DNA of 39,944 bases from an uncultured Acetatifactor sp. (GTDB taxonomy: Bacteria > Bacillota > Clostridia > Lachnospirales > Lachnospiraceae): positions 1 to 39,944 of the forward strand of contig CANPWA010000025.1 of NCBI GenBank assembly GCA_947581865.1, written 5' to 3'. Of the stretch, positions 30,198-39,124 are shown piece by piece. Each line of letters opens with the position of its first letter. Positions within the stretch are counted from its first letter, which is position 1. The notes below the pieces were generated by a model. That model saw only the letters and a program-made list of their open reading frames with translations, ran no database searches and was not told where the DNA came from. Position numbers and translations under genes: made by a program.

Positions 30198-30779
30198 ATG
30201 ATGAAAGACAAACCTGCGGCAAAGACAATCTTTGAAGGTGCCGATTCCCGAACCTTTGATTTTTATGTATTGTGGTTTTTTCTGATTTCTTTTGTGGGAT
30301 GGCTGTGGGAGGTGGGGCTGCACTACCTCACGGAGCATACCTGGATCAACAGAGGTGTCTACCAGGGACCCTACCTGCCGATCTACGGTGTGGGAGGGAT
30401 AATGTTATGGTTTACACTGCAGAGGCTTTACAAAAAACCGGTCTGGACTTTTTTGCTGTCTGCGGTCCTCTGTTCGGTTCTGGAGTATGCGACCAGTGTC
30501 TTTCTGGAGTGGAAGTGGGGAGTCCGTTGGTGGGATTACACAGGGCATTTCCTCAATATCAACGGAAGAATCTGTCTGGTGGGAGCAGTCTGTTTCGGAT
30601 TGGGCGGCATGCTGCTCAACTGTTATCTCCTGCCGCAGTATATGCGTCTTTATCATCGAATGTCTCCCAAATGGCGTCTCATCCTGTGCGGTATCTGCCT
30701 TTCTGTGTTTGTCCTAGACATTACTTACTGTGCGGTTCATCCCAATATGGGCTATGGGATTTCTGAAAAAGCGACTTAA
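30198..30779 (+). CDS. CmpB-type membrane protein (putative ABC transporter permease, PF06541 family)
   Basis: A 193-residue protein with about five membrane segments. The family pattern is plain: WFFLISFVGWLWEVGLHYLT, INRGVYQGPYLPIYGVGGIM, EWKWGVRWWDYTGHFLNING and RICLVGAVCFGLGGMLLNCY. These proteins are often annotated as putative ABC permeases, but there is no ATPase nearby, and the biochemical role is unknown. It begins directly after the UppS-like stop codon, so the two genes are translationally coupled and may act together on lipid carriers or envelope; this is inference. Confidence 0.8.
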   Translation: MMKDKPAAKTIFEGADSRTFDFYVLWFFLISFVGWLWEVGLHYLTEHTWINRGVYQGPYLPIYGVGGIMLWFTLQRLYKKPVWTFLLSAVLCSVLEYATSVFLEWKWGVRWWDYTGHFLNINGRICLVGAVCFGLGGMLLNCYLLPQYMRLYHRMSPKWRLILCGICLSVFVLDITYCAVHPNMGYGISEKAT

Positions 30780-30787
30780 ATATGGGA

Positions 30788-30816
30788 TTGGAAAAGTATG
30801 GCAACTGTGATAGAAT
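30788..30816 (+). promoter_or_regulatory. SigA promoter for trkA-trkH
   Basis: TTGGAA (30788–30793), 17 bases and TAGAAT (30811–30816), 32 bases before the trkA start. Confidence 0.6.
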
Positions 30817-30848
30817 AAAAACGTCAGATTGTATGTCCAGGAGGCGTT

Positions 30849-32207
30849 ATGCAGATTATTATAGTGGGCTGCGGCAAAGTAGGAATTGCTTTGACCCAGA
30901 GATTGAGTACAGAGGATAACAATATTTGTATCGTGGATATAGACCGGGATACCGTGCAGCAGCTGGCGGCGGAGTGCGATGTCATGGGCATTGTGGGAAA
31001 CGGAGCCAGCTACAGTATTCTGGCGGAGGCAGGAGTGGAGCAGGCGGATCTTTTGATCGCCGTGACGGAGTCGGACGAGCTGAATCTTCTGTGCTGCGTA
31101 ATTGCGCGAAAGGCATCCCGCTGCCAGACCATTGCCCGGGTGCGAAATCCCATGTACAATTCCGAACAGCAGTTTTTACAGAAGGAACTTGGACTTTCCA
31201 TGATCATCAATCCGGAACTGACGGCGGCAACAGAGATTGCCAATCTGCTCTGTTTCCCCGGGGCCATCGGGATCGATATCTTCTCCAAGGGCAGTGCGGA
31301 GATGTTCCGTTTCCGCATTCCTGTGGATTCCATGCTTCATGAACTGTCGTTAAAGGAGATTTCTTCGCGTATTCACTGTGATCTGTTGATCTGTGCGGTG
31401 GACAGGGACAATGAGGTGCGGATTCCGGACGGTAACTTCGTCCTGCGTTCCGGAGACATTATTTCAATTATCGCATCCCGTAAAAATGTGGTAGAGTTTT
31501 GCCAGAAGATCAACTTAAAGACCACCGGCGTGAAAAATACAATGATCATCGGCGGCGGGAAGATCTCTCTCTATCTTGGAAAGATTCTGGAAGGGCTTAA
31601 TATTTCCGTGAAAATCATAGAACGGGATGCGGCAAGGTGCAGAGAGCTTGCAGAACTGCTGCCGGAGGCGGTGATCATTCACGGCGATGGAAGCAACGAA
31701 TCCCTGCTGCAGGAGGAGCGCATTGACAAGATGGATTCTTTGGTGGCGCTGACCAATATGGACGAGGAAAATATCCTGCTGTCCCTGTTCGCCAAGGGAA
31801 AGGTGCGAAGCAAGATCGTCAGCAAGATTAACCGTCTGCAGCTGAACGAGGTCATACATAATCTGGACATGGACAGTGTGGTGTATCCGAAATTGTTGAC
31901 GGCACAGAAGATTTTACAGTATGTGCGGGCGGCGAAGAATTCCATCGGAAGCAATGTGCAGACGCTCTACAGGCTTTATGACGACAGGGTGGAGGCGCTG
32001 GAGTTCCATATTTCCGAAAATTCCCGCATCACGGGGATTCCGCTTCATAATTTGCAGTTAAAATCGGGTCTTTTAATCTGCAGTATCACCCGAAATAACC
32101 AGGTCATCATTCCCAACGGTCAGTCCAGCATTCTCCCGGGAGATTCCATTATTGTAGTCACTACACGTCTGGGGCTGCAGGATGCGCAGGATATTCTGAA
32201 GAACTGA
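30849..32207 (+). CDS. trkA: Trk potassium uptake regulator TrkA
   Basis: A 452-residue protein with two tandem RCK (NAD-binding plus TrkA-C) units. The first Rossmann motif is IIVGCGKVGIALTQRL with acidic VDID; the second, near residue 230, is MIIGGGKISLYLGKILEG with IIERD. Each is followed by a TrkA-C domain, the last having TGIPLHNLQLKSGLLICSIT and PGDSIIVVT. It forms the cytoplasmic gating ring of the Trk K+ system and binds NAD(H) or ATP. CAGGAGG precedes the ATG. Its membrane partner TrkH follows after 10 bases. Confidence 0.95.
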   Translation: MQIIIVGCGKVGIALTQRLSTEDNNICIVDIDRDTVQQLAAECDVMGIVGNGASYSILAEAGVEQADLLIAVTESDELNLLCCVIARKASRCQTIARVRNPMYNSEQQFLQKELGLSMIINPELTAATEIANLLCFPGAIGIDIFSKGSAEMFRFRIPVDSMLHELSLKEISSRIHCDLLICAVDRDNEVRIPDGNFVLRSGDIISIIASRKNVVEFCQKINLKTTGVKNTMIIGGGKISLYLGKILEGLNISVKIIERDAARCRELAELLPEAVIIHGDGSNESLLQEERIDKMDSLVALTNMDEENILLSLFAKGKVRSKIVSKINRLQLNEVIHNLDMDSVVYPKLLTAQKILQYVRAAKNSIGSNVQTLYRLYDDRVEALEFHISENSRITGIPLHNLQLKSGLLICSITRNNQVIIPNGQSSILPGDSIIVVTTRLGLQDAQDILKN

Positions 32208-32217
32208 GGATGAGGGT

Positions 32218-33657
32218 ATGAACTATTCTATTATTCGATATATTCTGGGAACTGTTTTAAAATTTGAAAGTCTGTTTCTGCTTTTACCGGTTTTTGTGGG
32301 TGTATTTTACGGTGAGAAAACTATATGGTACTTTTTTGCCGTGGCATTCATGTGTCTGGGTCTGGGGGCGCTATTGAGCTTCAAAAAGCCCAGAAGCTAT
32401 GTGTTTTTTGCGGTGGAAGGCTTTGTGAGCGTATCTTTAAGCTGGGTGGCATTGAGTCTGTTTGGCGCTCTTCCTTTCTGGATGAGCGGTGAGATCCCAC
32501 GCTTTACGGATGCGTTGTTTGAGGCAGTGTCGGGCTTTACCACCACGGGCGCAAGTATTTTATCGGATGTAGAAGTGCTCTCCCATTGTACATTGTTCTG
32601 GAGGAGCTTTACCCACTGGATCGGGGGGATGGGCGTGCTGGTGTTCGTGCTGGCGGTGTTTCCCATGGGCGGCGGTCAGACGATGTTTCTGATGAAGGCG
32701 GAAAGCCCTGGTCCGTCTGTGGAGAAGCTGGTGCCCAGAGTGCGCACCACGGCCACAATTCTCTATGCCGTGTATACGGTCATGACAGCCCTGGAGATCT
32801 TTCTGCTGGCGGTCACGGGAATGCCCCTGTTTGATGCGGTGACACTTTCTTTGGGAACGGCAGGTACAGGTGGATTTGGCATCCTGAATGACAGTGTGGG
32901 AAGCTATGCCCCCCATCTTCAGGTGATCATCACTATATTTATGATATTGTTTGGAGTAAATTTTAATATTTATTATCTTTTGTTGCGCAAAAAGCCCAAG
33001 GCAGCCCTCCGGTCGGAGGAAGTGCGGACTTATCTGGGAATTATCCTGGCAAGCGGTCTGGTCATCGCATGGAATATCCGGAAGATCTTTCCCCATCCTT
33101 TGGATGCCTTGCGCCATGCCTTCTTTCAGGTGGGTTCCATTATTACGACAACCGGATTTTCCACGGTGGATTTTGATAAATGGCCGGCTCTGTCCACCTC
33201 CATTTTAGTAGCGCTGATGTTTGTCGGAGCCTGTGCGGGCAGCACCGGCGGGGGCATTAAAGTGTCCCGTATTGTGATCATGGCAAAGAGCGTAGTCAAG
33301 GAATTATTTATGGTCAATCACCCCCATGGGGTGCGCGCAGTGAAGATGGACGGGCGCACAGTGGAGAGTGAGACGGTGCGTTCCGTCAATATCTTTCTAG
33401 TCCTATACGCGTTTTTGTTTGCGGCTTCCGTCCTGCTGGTCAGTCTGGATGATTTTGATCTTACGACCAATTTTACCGCGGTTGCCGCTACCATAAATAA
33501 TATCGGACCGGGGCTTTCCATGGTGGGACCCACGGCAAATTTTAGTATTTTTTCCATTCTGTCTAAATGGGTGTTGATCCTGGATATGCTGGCAGGGCGT
33601 TTGGAACTGCTCCCGATCCTGGTATTGTTTGCCCCCATGACCTGGAAGCGCAGGTAG
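32218..33657 (+). CDS. trkH: TrkH family potassium uptake protein
   Basis: A 479-residue membrane channel/transporter with four M1-P-M2-like repeats. The selectivity-filter-like segments are visible: VSGFTTTGASIL, LGTAGTGGFGIL, ITTTGFSTVDFDKWP and INNIGPGLSMVGPT. HWIGGMGVLVFVLAVFPMGG and FVGACAGSTGGGIKVSRIVI are family signatures. It imports K+ together with H+ or Na+. It is the second gene of the trkA-trkH operon. It has no strong terminator behind it; only a weak A/T stem lies at about 33670. Confidence 0.95.
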   Translation: MNYSIIRYILGTVLKFESLFLLLPVFVGVFYGEKTIWYFFAVAFMCLGLGALLSFKKPRSYVFFAVEGFVSVSLSWVALSLFGALPFWMSGEIPRFTDALFEAVSGFTTTGASILSDVEVLSHCTLFWRSFTHWIGGMGVLVFVLAVFPMGGGQTMFLMKAESPGPSVEKLVPRVRTTATILYAVYTVMTALEIFLLAVTGMPLFDAVTLSLGTAGTGGFGILNDSVGSYAPHLQVIITIFMILFGVNFNIYYLLLRKKPKAALRSEEVRTYLGIILASGLVIAWNIRKIFPHPLDALRHAFFQVGSIITTTGFSTVDFDKWPALSTSILVALMFVGACAGSTGGGIKVSRIVIMAKSVVKELFMVNHPHGVRAVKMDGRTVESETVRSVNIFLVLYAFLFAASVLLVSLDDFDLTTNFTAVAATINNIGPGLSMVGPTANFSIFSILSKWVLILDMLAGRLELLPILVLFAPMTWKRR

Positions 33658-33732
33658 AAAGCCACTGATCCAAAAACAGGAGCAGAGTTTTTTGGTATTA
33701 TATGGTAATTTTAAAAATTAAGATAATTTAAA

Positions 33733-33761
33733 TAGACAAATGAACAGATAACAGATAAAAT
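33733..33761 (+). promoter_or_regulatory. SigA promoter for the DUF3048 lipoprotein gene
   Basis: TAGACA (33733–33738), 17 bases and TAAAAT (33756–33761), each one mismatch from consensus, in an AT-rich region 47 bases before the start. Confidence 0.6.
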
Positions 33762-33808
33762 AGGAATCGGAGTCAGAAGATAAATAAATTTTACGAAAGG
33801 ACTATTTC

Positions 33809-35056
33809 ATGAAAAAAAAGATTATTGCAGCCATTTTAATTGCGGCATGTCTGTTGACTGCCTGCGGGCAGCCTGCGGACGGTCCCATTATTGAAGAGAT
33901 TGAGCCGGAATCCTCATCGGTTGCCAGTTCCGAGGAATCCAGTTCTGAGGAAAAGAAAGAGTTTTCTGCCATCACGGAGAGAACGGTCGTGGACGGCAAG
34001 ATGCAGAGCTATCTGACCGGTGAGTGGAAGGACGAAAAGGTGGTCAAGAGAAGACCTCTGGCGATCATGGTTCCCAACAATCCTCCTGCCATGCCGCAGT
34101 ACGGTCTCTCTCAGGCAAGCATCATCTATGAAGCGCCTGTGGAGGGTCGTATCACCCGTCTGATGTGTGTGTTTGAAGATTACGACGATCTGACGTATAT
34201 CGGACCCATCCGGAGCAGCCGTGATTACTTTGTATATGAGGCGATGGCGCTGGATGCCATTTATTGTCACTGGGGATTGGCAGTTCCCTATGTGGCCGAT
34301 CTGCTCAATTCCTCCAGAGTGGACAATATCTCCCAGGCGGTAAGCGGTGTTGCCAGCCCATATGAACCTGCCTTTGCCAGACGAAAGGACAGAAAGAGCA
34401 GCGGATATGCGACGGAATTTACCGCATATATGTGGATTAATGCGGCAGGCACCAATGACGGAACAGACGCGCCTGACAGCTCTGTGAAAGGTTACACTGC
34501 TGGCGTGGAGGCGAAGGGTTACGGCAAGACCTACGAGGAGTCCGGACGTTTTGCGGAGCTTGGCAGAGATCCCCAGGCATTTATCTTTGCAAACGACTGT
34601 AAGGCAGAATATGCGGACATGCCTGATGCAAAGGTTATCTGCCCCGGCGGAAGCCAGAGCAACAAGGGCGGTTATGGTCAGAACAATGCAACCTTTACCT
34701 ATAATGAAGAAGACGGGCTTTATTATCGGTCCCAGTATGGCGAGGAGCAGGTGGATGAGATGACCGGTGAGCAGCTGGCTGTGACCAATGTAGTGTTTAA
34801 GGTCTGCCACGGTGAAGTGAGGGATGACCATGATTATCTTGCCTTTGGGCTTCACGGCACAGGCGATGCCTATGTGTTTACCAACGGAAAGATGATCAAA
34901 GCCACCTGGAAACATGAAAGCGATTATGATGCAAACCATTATTATGACGAAAACGGGAATGAGATCGTTCTCAATCAGGGTAAGACATGGTTCTGCAATA
35001 TTTGGAAAGAGTACGCCGAGTATGCCGAGGTGGACGGCAAGGCAATTTTTAACTAA
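33809..35056 (+). CDS. DUF3048 domain-containing lipoprotein (YerB-like)
   Basis: A 415-residue exported lipoprotein. The signal (KKKIIAAILIAACLLTAC) ends in the lipobox LTAC, followed by a Ser/Glu-rich linker (ESSSVASSEESSSEEKKE). The DUF3048 core shows RRPLAIMVPNNPPAMPQYGL, SQASIIYEAPVEGRITRLMC, IGPIRSSRDYFVYEAMALDA and the C-terminal domain VTNVVFKVCHGEVRDDHDYL with HYYDENGNEIVLNQGKTWFC. The B. subtilis relative YerB is a putative lipoprotein. The family's role is not firmly known; a peptidoglycan or envelope function is often suggested. It is transcribed alone. Confidence 0.88.
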   Translation: MKKKIIAAILIAACLLTACGQPADGPIIEEIEPESSSVASSEESSSEEKKEFSAITERTVVDGKMQSYLTGEWKDEKVVKRRPLAIMVPNNPPAMPQYGLSQASIIYEAPVEGRITRLMCVFEDYDDLTYIGPIRSSRDYFVYEAMALDAIYCHWGLAVPYVADLLNSSRVDNISQAVSGVASPYEPAFARRKDRKSSGYATEFTAYMWINAAGTNDGTDAPDSSVKGYTAGVEAKGYGKTYEESGRFAELGRDPQAFIFANDCKAEYADMPDAKVICPGGSQSNKGGYGQNNATFTYNEEDGLYYRSQYGEEQVDEMTGEQLAVTNVVFKVCHGEVRDDHDYLAFGLHGTGDAYVFTNGKMIKATWKHESDYDANHYYDENGNEIVLNQGKTWFCNIWKEYAEYAEVDGKAIFN

Positions 35057-35080
35057 AAAATTCTAACAGATAACAAAAAA

Positions 35081-35134
35081 ACAGTGGTTTTCGCAAAAAG
35101 AGGCAATTTTAAAGCGGATACCACTGTCTTTTTG
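35081..35134 (+). terminator. Terminator after the DUF3048 gene
   Basis: ACAGTGGT (35081 on) pairs with ACCACTGT (ending near 35127), enclosing a smaller TCGC/GCGG stem, then CTTTTTG. Confidence 0.7.
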
Positions 35135-35212
35135 TTGTAATATATTCATATAGTGAAAAAGAATACGGAAGATTCACAGGCGGTTGTGGATCGGAACAGA
35201 CGGAGCGGTATG

Positions 35213-36592
35213 ATGAAAGCAGACAAAAAACTTAACTCAGACTTGATCTTGAAAGGAAATATGTTACAGGCGATCCTGTCTTTGGCGATTCCGGTGGTCA
35301 TCAATAGTTTCCTGCAGACCATGTACAATCTGACGGATACTTTCTGGCTGGGCAAGATTGGGACCAATGAGCTTGCCGCTATCAATCTGGTAACGCCGGT
35401 ACAGAATATCATTATCAATTTCGGTATGGGGATCACGGTGGCAGGTTCCGTGCTGATCGCCCAATATATCGGCGCAAAGGAGACGGAGAACGCCAAATCC
35501 ATGGCAAACCAGATTTTTGTCTGTGCCGGCTGTTTTGCGCTGTTCTGTTCTGCAGTTGTATTTTTTACCACTTCCGGCATCGTGAACTGGCTGGGCGCGG
35601 ACGGGGAGACTTACCGCCATGCCTGTATCTATCTGCGCATTGTGGTGTGGGATATGCCTTTCCTCTATATGGTAAATATTTTTTCTGCGGTACATCAGGC
35701 GCAGGGGGATACGGTCCGTCCCATGTTTTTAAACCTGGGCGGTATCACGCTGAATATGATTCTGGACCCGTTGCTCATGGTGGGTTTTCAGATGGGTACG
35801 GCGGGAGCTGCCCTGGCGACTCTCTTAGCCAAGATGGTACCTGCAATGGTGGCGTTTGTTCTCCTGAGCAACCGGAACAATGATGTTCATCTGGATGTCC
35901 GGAGTATGAAATTTGAGTGGGAAAAGGTAAAACTGATCTTGAGGATCGGTCTTCCCACGGCGGTGGGCGGCAGCACCATGCAGCTGGGTTTCCTTCTTAT
36001 GAGCCGGAATGTTTACGCTTACGGCAATCAGGCGATGGCCGCCTATGGGATCGGCAATAAAGTAAATGGTCTGATCACCCTTCCTTCCAACGGCATCGGT
36101 TCCGCGGTGGCAACCATTGTGGGACAGAATATGGGTGCAAAACAGGTTGAGCGCGCCCGGGAGGGCTATCTGCTCTCCATGAAGATCTGTGTTGTATTTC
36201 TGTTTATCGGCGGCATGATCCTGTCGAGGGATGTTATCTCCACGGGAATTGTGAGCATTTTCTCAGACGACGCAGAGGTGATCGCCATGGCGGCGGACTT
36301 TTTAAGCATCATGGCTTTCTGGTGTTTTACCAACGGTGTCTATAACGCCACCACGGGTTTGTTTCAGGGCACGGGGCATACAGAAGTCACCATGGCGGTG
36401 GATGCCACAAGGCTGTGGGTGTTCCGCTTTTTGACATTGTGGTTCTGTGAGAGTATTCTGAAGATGGAGGTGCGCAGCGTATGGTACTCCGTGGTGGTCA
36501 GCAACGGGATTTCTTCCGTAATCTTGTACATATTATATAAGACAAATATCTGGAAAAAGTATAAGATTAAAGTAGGTACAGATAAGGAATGA
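35213..36592 (+). CDS. MATE family efflux transporter (third copy)
   Basis: A 459-residue MATE transporter. Typical segments are LSLAIPVVINSFLQTMYNLT, DTFWLGKIGTNELAAINLVT, AGSVLIAQYIGAKETENAKS, IGLPTAVGGSTMQLGFLLMS and TIVGQNMGAKQVERAREGYL, with about twelve membrane spans. I chose the ATG at 35213, 7 bases after GGAG; this gives the normal family length, while a GTG at 35153 without ribosome site would add 20 charged residues. It is more similar in layout to the first MATE gene than to the second. The substrate is unknown. The DUF6020-type gene follows after 7 bases. Confidence 0.9.
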   Translation: MKADKKLNSDLILKGNMLQAILSLAIPVVINSFLQTMYNLTDTFWLGKIGTNELAAINLVTPVQNIIINFGMGITVAGSVLIAQYIGAKETENAKSMANQIFVCAGCFALFCSAVVFFTTSGIVNWLGADGETYRHACIYLRIVVWDMPFLYMVNIFSAVHQAQGDTVRPMFLNLGGITLNMILDPLLMVGFQMGTAGAALATLLAKMVPAMVAFVLLSNRNNDVHLDVRSMKFEWEKVKLILRIGLPTAVGGSTMQLGFLLMSRNVYAYGNQAMAAYGIGNKVNGLITLPSNGIGSAVATIVGQNMGAKQVERAREGYLLSMKICVVFLFIGGMILSRDVISTGIVSIFSDDAEVIAMAADFLSIMAFWCFTNGVYNATTGLFQGTGHTEVTMAVDATRLWVFRFLTLWFCESILKMEVRSVWYSVVVSNGISSVILYILYKTNIWKKYKIKVGTDKE

Positions 36593-36599
36593 CATAAAG

Positions 36600-38513
36600 A
36601 TGAGCAGGACAGAGATATATGTGTCACAAAAAAATATATTAAAAAAGGTATGGGTGATCATAAAAATCTGGGCAGCTGTCTGGGCAGTGTCCGGCAGGGT
36701 GCTGTCTCTGATACCGGATAGTGATCGTTCAAAAGAAATGATTTCATCCGGAAGGATCCCGGGTCTGTTTCAAACCACAGGTTTTTGGAACACAGGGATA
36801 TTGTTCTGTATGACCGGGCTTTTCCTTATCCTTTTTCTGATACAGGAAAAAGGGGATTTATTTGATAAAAGAACCCATGGTCATCTCAATTTGCTTTGCC
36901 TGTTTTTAGCCTTGTGTATGGTATTTGGAAAAAGCTATTACGAGACAGGTACCTGGAATTATATTTTTTTCAGCGGTTTGCAGTTTGCCCTGTCTGTCTT
37001 TGTTATGTTCGGATATGCCGTTGTTTTTAAATCAGTAATTACTCTTTTTGCTTATTTGGTAAAAAACCATAAGGGATTCCTTCGCTCAAATTGCAGGGGT
37101 AAGATTGAGACATTTTTGTTTGGAACCGATAAAAAAGCATTTTGGGCACTTTTTTTTCTTATCGTTATTTTAGCGCTGCCCTATCTGATCTTTTTCTTTC
37201 CCGGGACGCTGGAAGACGACGGGATCATACAGCTGTGGCAGACATTGGGTGCCCGTCCCATGACGGGGCATCATCCTGTGGGATCCACAAAGGTGATGGG
37301 GTTTGCCATGTCCCTGGGGATCATTTTATGTTCTTCCAATACGATAGGGCTGTTTTTTTACACGATAACGCAATTTTTGATCCAGGCTTTTAGTTTTACT
37401 TATACCATTCATTTATTGAACCGCATGAAAGCCCCGCTGATCCTGAGATGGTTTTCCCTGTTTTTCTTCGCTGTTCTTCCGTTATTCCCTATGTGGGGAT
37501 ATACAATGGTCAAGGATAGCAGCTATTATATCTGTACTCTGCTTTTTGCAGCAGCTCTAGTGGATATTCTTATGGATTTTCCTGACAGATCCGTTTGGTG
37601 GAAGACGCTTTTATTTCTACTTGGAGCGCTTGGAATGGTATTGTCCCGCAATAATGGGCGCTATGTTGTGGGAATTACCCTGTTATGCGGGTGTGTTTTA
37701 TATAAAAAATATTGGAAGCAGTTCCTGACCGGCTTTTTAATATGTTGTCTGGCGATTTTCCTCGTTGAAGGCGTATATATGCCTGTGAAAAACATTCCTC
37801 CCGGACCGGTCAAGGAAATGCTTTCGATTCCTTTACAGCAGACGGCCCGATATATGCGTGAGCATGGGGAGGATATTACCATTGAGGAAAAGGAGATACT
37901 GCAGGCGGTTTTTGAATGTGATATGGAGCAACTGGGAGAGAAGTATGATCCGGAGATATCAGATCCCGTGAAGGATCTGTTTGTGGATGAACCGGGCAGT
38001 GTTTTGCTCCGGCAATACTTCGGGGTGTGGTTTCGACAGTTTATGAGACATCCCGACACCTATTTTCAAGCCTTTTTTCATCATACTTACGGTTATTTTT
38101 ATCCAGACAGGGAGGAAAAGACATATCCCTTGTGTATTTTCCGTATGCTATATAGTGATACGGAGTGGAAGGACGCGTATCTGGATTTAAAATTCGGGAT
38201 AGAAGATCCAAAAGCAAGATATTTTTTGGAAGGATGGACAGAATTTTTTCACAGTTTACCGTTTATCGGGATGCTGTACAGTTGTGGTATGCACACATGG
38301 ATAATGATCGGATGCCTGACCGGGCTGATCGTGGGCAGGAGAAAAAAAGAAATTTTAGTATTAGCCCCGAGCATTTTAACTTTAATGGTGTGTGTGGCAT
38401 CTCCCGTAAATGGGCATTTGCGTTATATGCTGCCGATTGTCGTGCTGCTGCCGCTCAATTTGGCATGGTGCTGTCAACAGGCTGCAAAAGATCAAAATAC
38501 AAAAAAGATATAA
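36600..38513 (+). CDS. DUF6020-type polytopic membrane protein
   Basis: A 637-residue membrane protein with about twelve or more hydrophobic segments. A loop after the fifth segment carries FFPGTLEDDGIIQLWQTLGA followed by MTGHHPVGSTKVMGF. A similar D-containing loop plus H-H-P is found in GT-C-type glycosyltransferases and DUF6020 proteins of Lachnospiraceae. LFPMWGYTMVKDSSYYICTL and GMVLSRNNGRYVVGITLLCG are further conserved-looking stretches. The C-terminal outer region holds a long soluble part (residues about 400–560). The layout suggests a lipid-linked sugar transferase, but that is inference. The ribosome site is weak. Confidence 0.7.
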   Translation: MSRTEIYVSQKNILKKVWVIIKIWAAVWAVSGRVLSLIPDSDRSKEMISSGRIPGLFQTTGFWNTGILFCMTGLFLILFLIQEKGDLFDKRTHGHLNLLCLFLALCMVFGKSYYETGTWNYIFFSGLQFALSVFVMFGYAVVFKSVITLFAYLVKNHKGFLRSNCRGKIETFLFGTDKKAFWALFFLIVILALPYLIFFFPGTLEDDGIIQLWQTLGARPMTGHHPVGSTKVMGFAMSLGIILCSSNTIGLFFYTITQFLIQAFSFTYTIHLLNRMKAPLILRWFSLFFFAVLPLFPMWGYTMVKDSSYYICTLLFAAALVDILMDFPDRSVWWKTLLFLLGALGMVLSRNNGRYVVGITLLCGCVLYKKYWKQFLTGFLICCLAIFLVEGVYMPVKNIPPGPVKEMLSIPLQQTARYMREHGEDITIEEKEILQAVFECDMEQLGEKYDPEISDPVKDLFVDEPGSVLLRQYFGVWFRQFMRHPDTYFQAFFHHTYGYFYPDREEKTYPLCIFRMLYSDTEWKDAYLDLKFGIEDPKARYFLEGWTEFFHSLPFIGMLYSCGMHTWIMIGCLTGLIVGRRKKEILVLAPSILTLMVCVASPVNGHLRYMLPIVVLLPLNLAWCCQQAAKDQNTKKI

Positions 38514-38530
38514 AAAATGTATAAAAAATC

Positions 38531-38559
38531 TTGACAATTGCCGGATCACCATGTAAAAT
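38531..38559 (+). promoter_or_regulatory. SigA promoter of the tRNA-Phe/Gly/Gly operon
   Basis: TTGACA (38531–38536), 17 bases and TAAAAT (38554–38559). Confidence 0.75.
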
Positions 38560-38636
38560 AACCAATGTTGTGACGCGAAACCATTCTGTTTTGTCAGGCG
38601 ACGCGAAGCATTTATTTGGTAGGATTTCGTCCACAA

Positions 38637-38709
<73 letters not shown>

Positions 38710-38750
38710 TTTGCAGGAGGCAGCAGTTTTGCCGACTGCTTTATATATAA

Positions 38751-38822
<72 letters not shown>

Positions 38823-38900
38823 CTCGGTATCACGGTTTGCGGCGGTACCGGAAGCAATTTTATATTTGCAGGAACAGACGGAATGTCTGTGCCATAGTAT

Positions 38901-38971
38901 GCGGGTGTAGTTCAATGGTAGAACACCAGCCTTCCAAGCTGGATACGTGGGTTCGATTCCCATCACCCGCT
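38901..38971 (+). tRNA. tRNA-Gly (anticodon TCC)
   Basis: GCGGGTG pairs with CACCCGC (38964–38970), discriminator T. The anticodon stem is CCAGC/GCTGG around CTTCCAA, giving TCC. No CCA is encoded. Confidence 0.96.
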
Positions 38972-38974
38972 TTT

Positions 38975-39046
38975 TGTGTGCGCAGCACACAGGTCTGCGC
39001 AGCAGACACCGGCGGAGCCGGAAAAGCGGGTGATTGCACCCTGCTT
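38975..39046 (+). repeat. Cluster of short hairpins after the last tRNA
   Basis: Three adjacent stem-loops lie here: GTGTG-CGCAG-CACAC, GTCTG-CGCAG-CAGAC and CCGGC-GGA-GCCGG. A fourth is made of AAGCGGGTG, loop ATTG and CACCCTGCTT (one bulge). The first two share the loop CGCAG but have different stems. The fourth repeats the tRNA-Gly acceptor strand GCGGGTG. Confidence 0.65.
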
Positions 39047-39057
39047 CTGCTCATTTT

Positions 39058-39100
39058 AGTGGGAAACCCTGAGTTTATCGGGTTTCCCGCTATTTTTGTT
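39058..39100 (+). terminator. Terminator of the tRNA operon
   Basis: AGTGGGAAACCC (39058–39069) pairs fully with GGGTTTCCCGCT (39080–39091, one G·U), followed by ATTTTTGTTT. Confidence 0.88.
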
Positions 39101-39124
39101 TCGGTGCAGAGGCTTTAACCGCTT

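Noticed and set aside
33668..33700. Possible terminator after trkH
   Set aside because: Only a CCAAAAA/TTTTTGG stem with a long loop; too weak to call.
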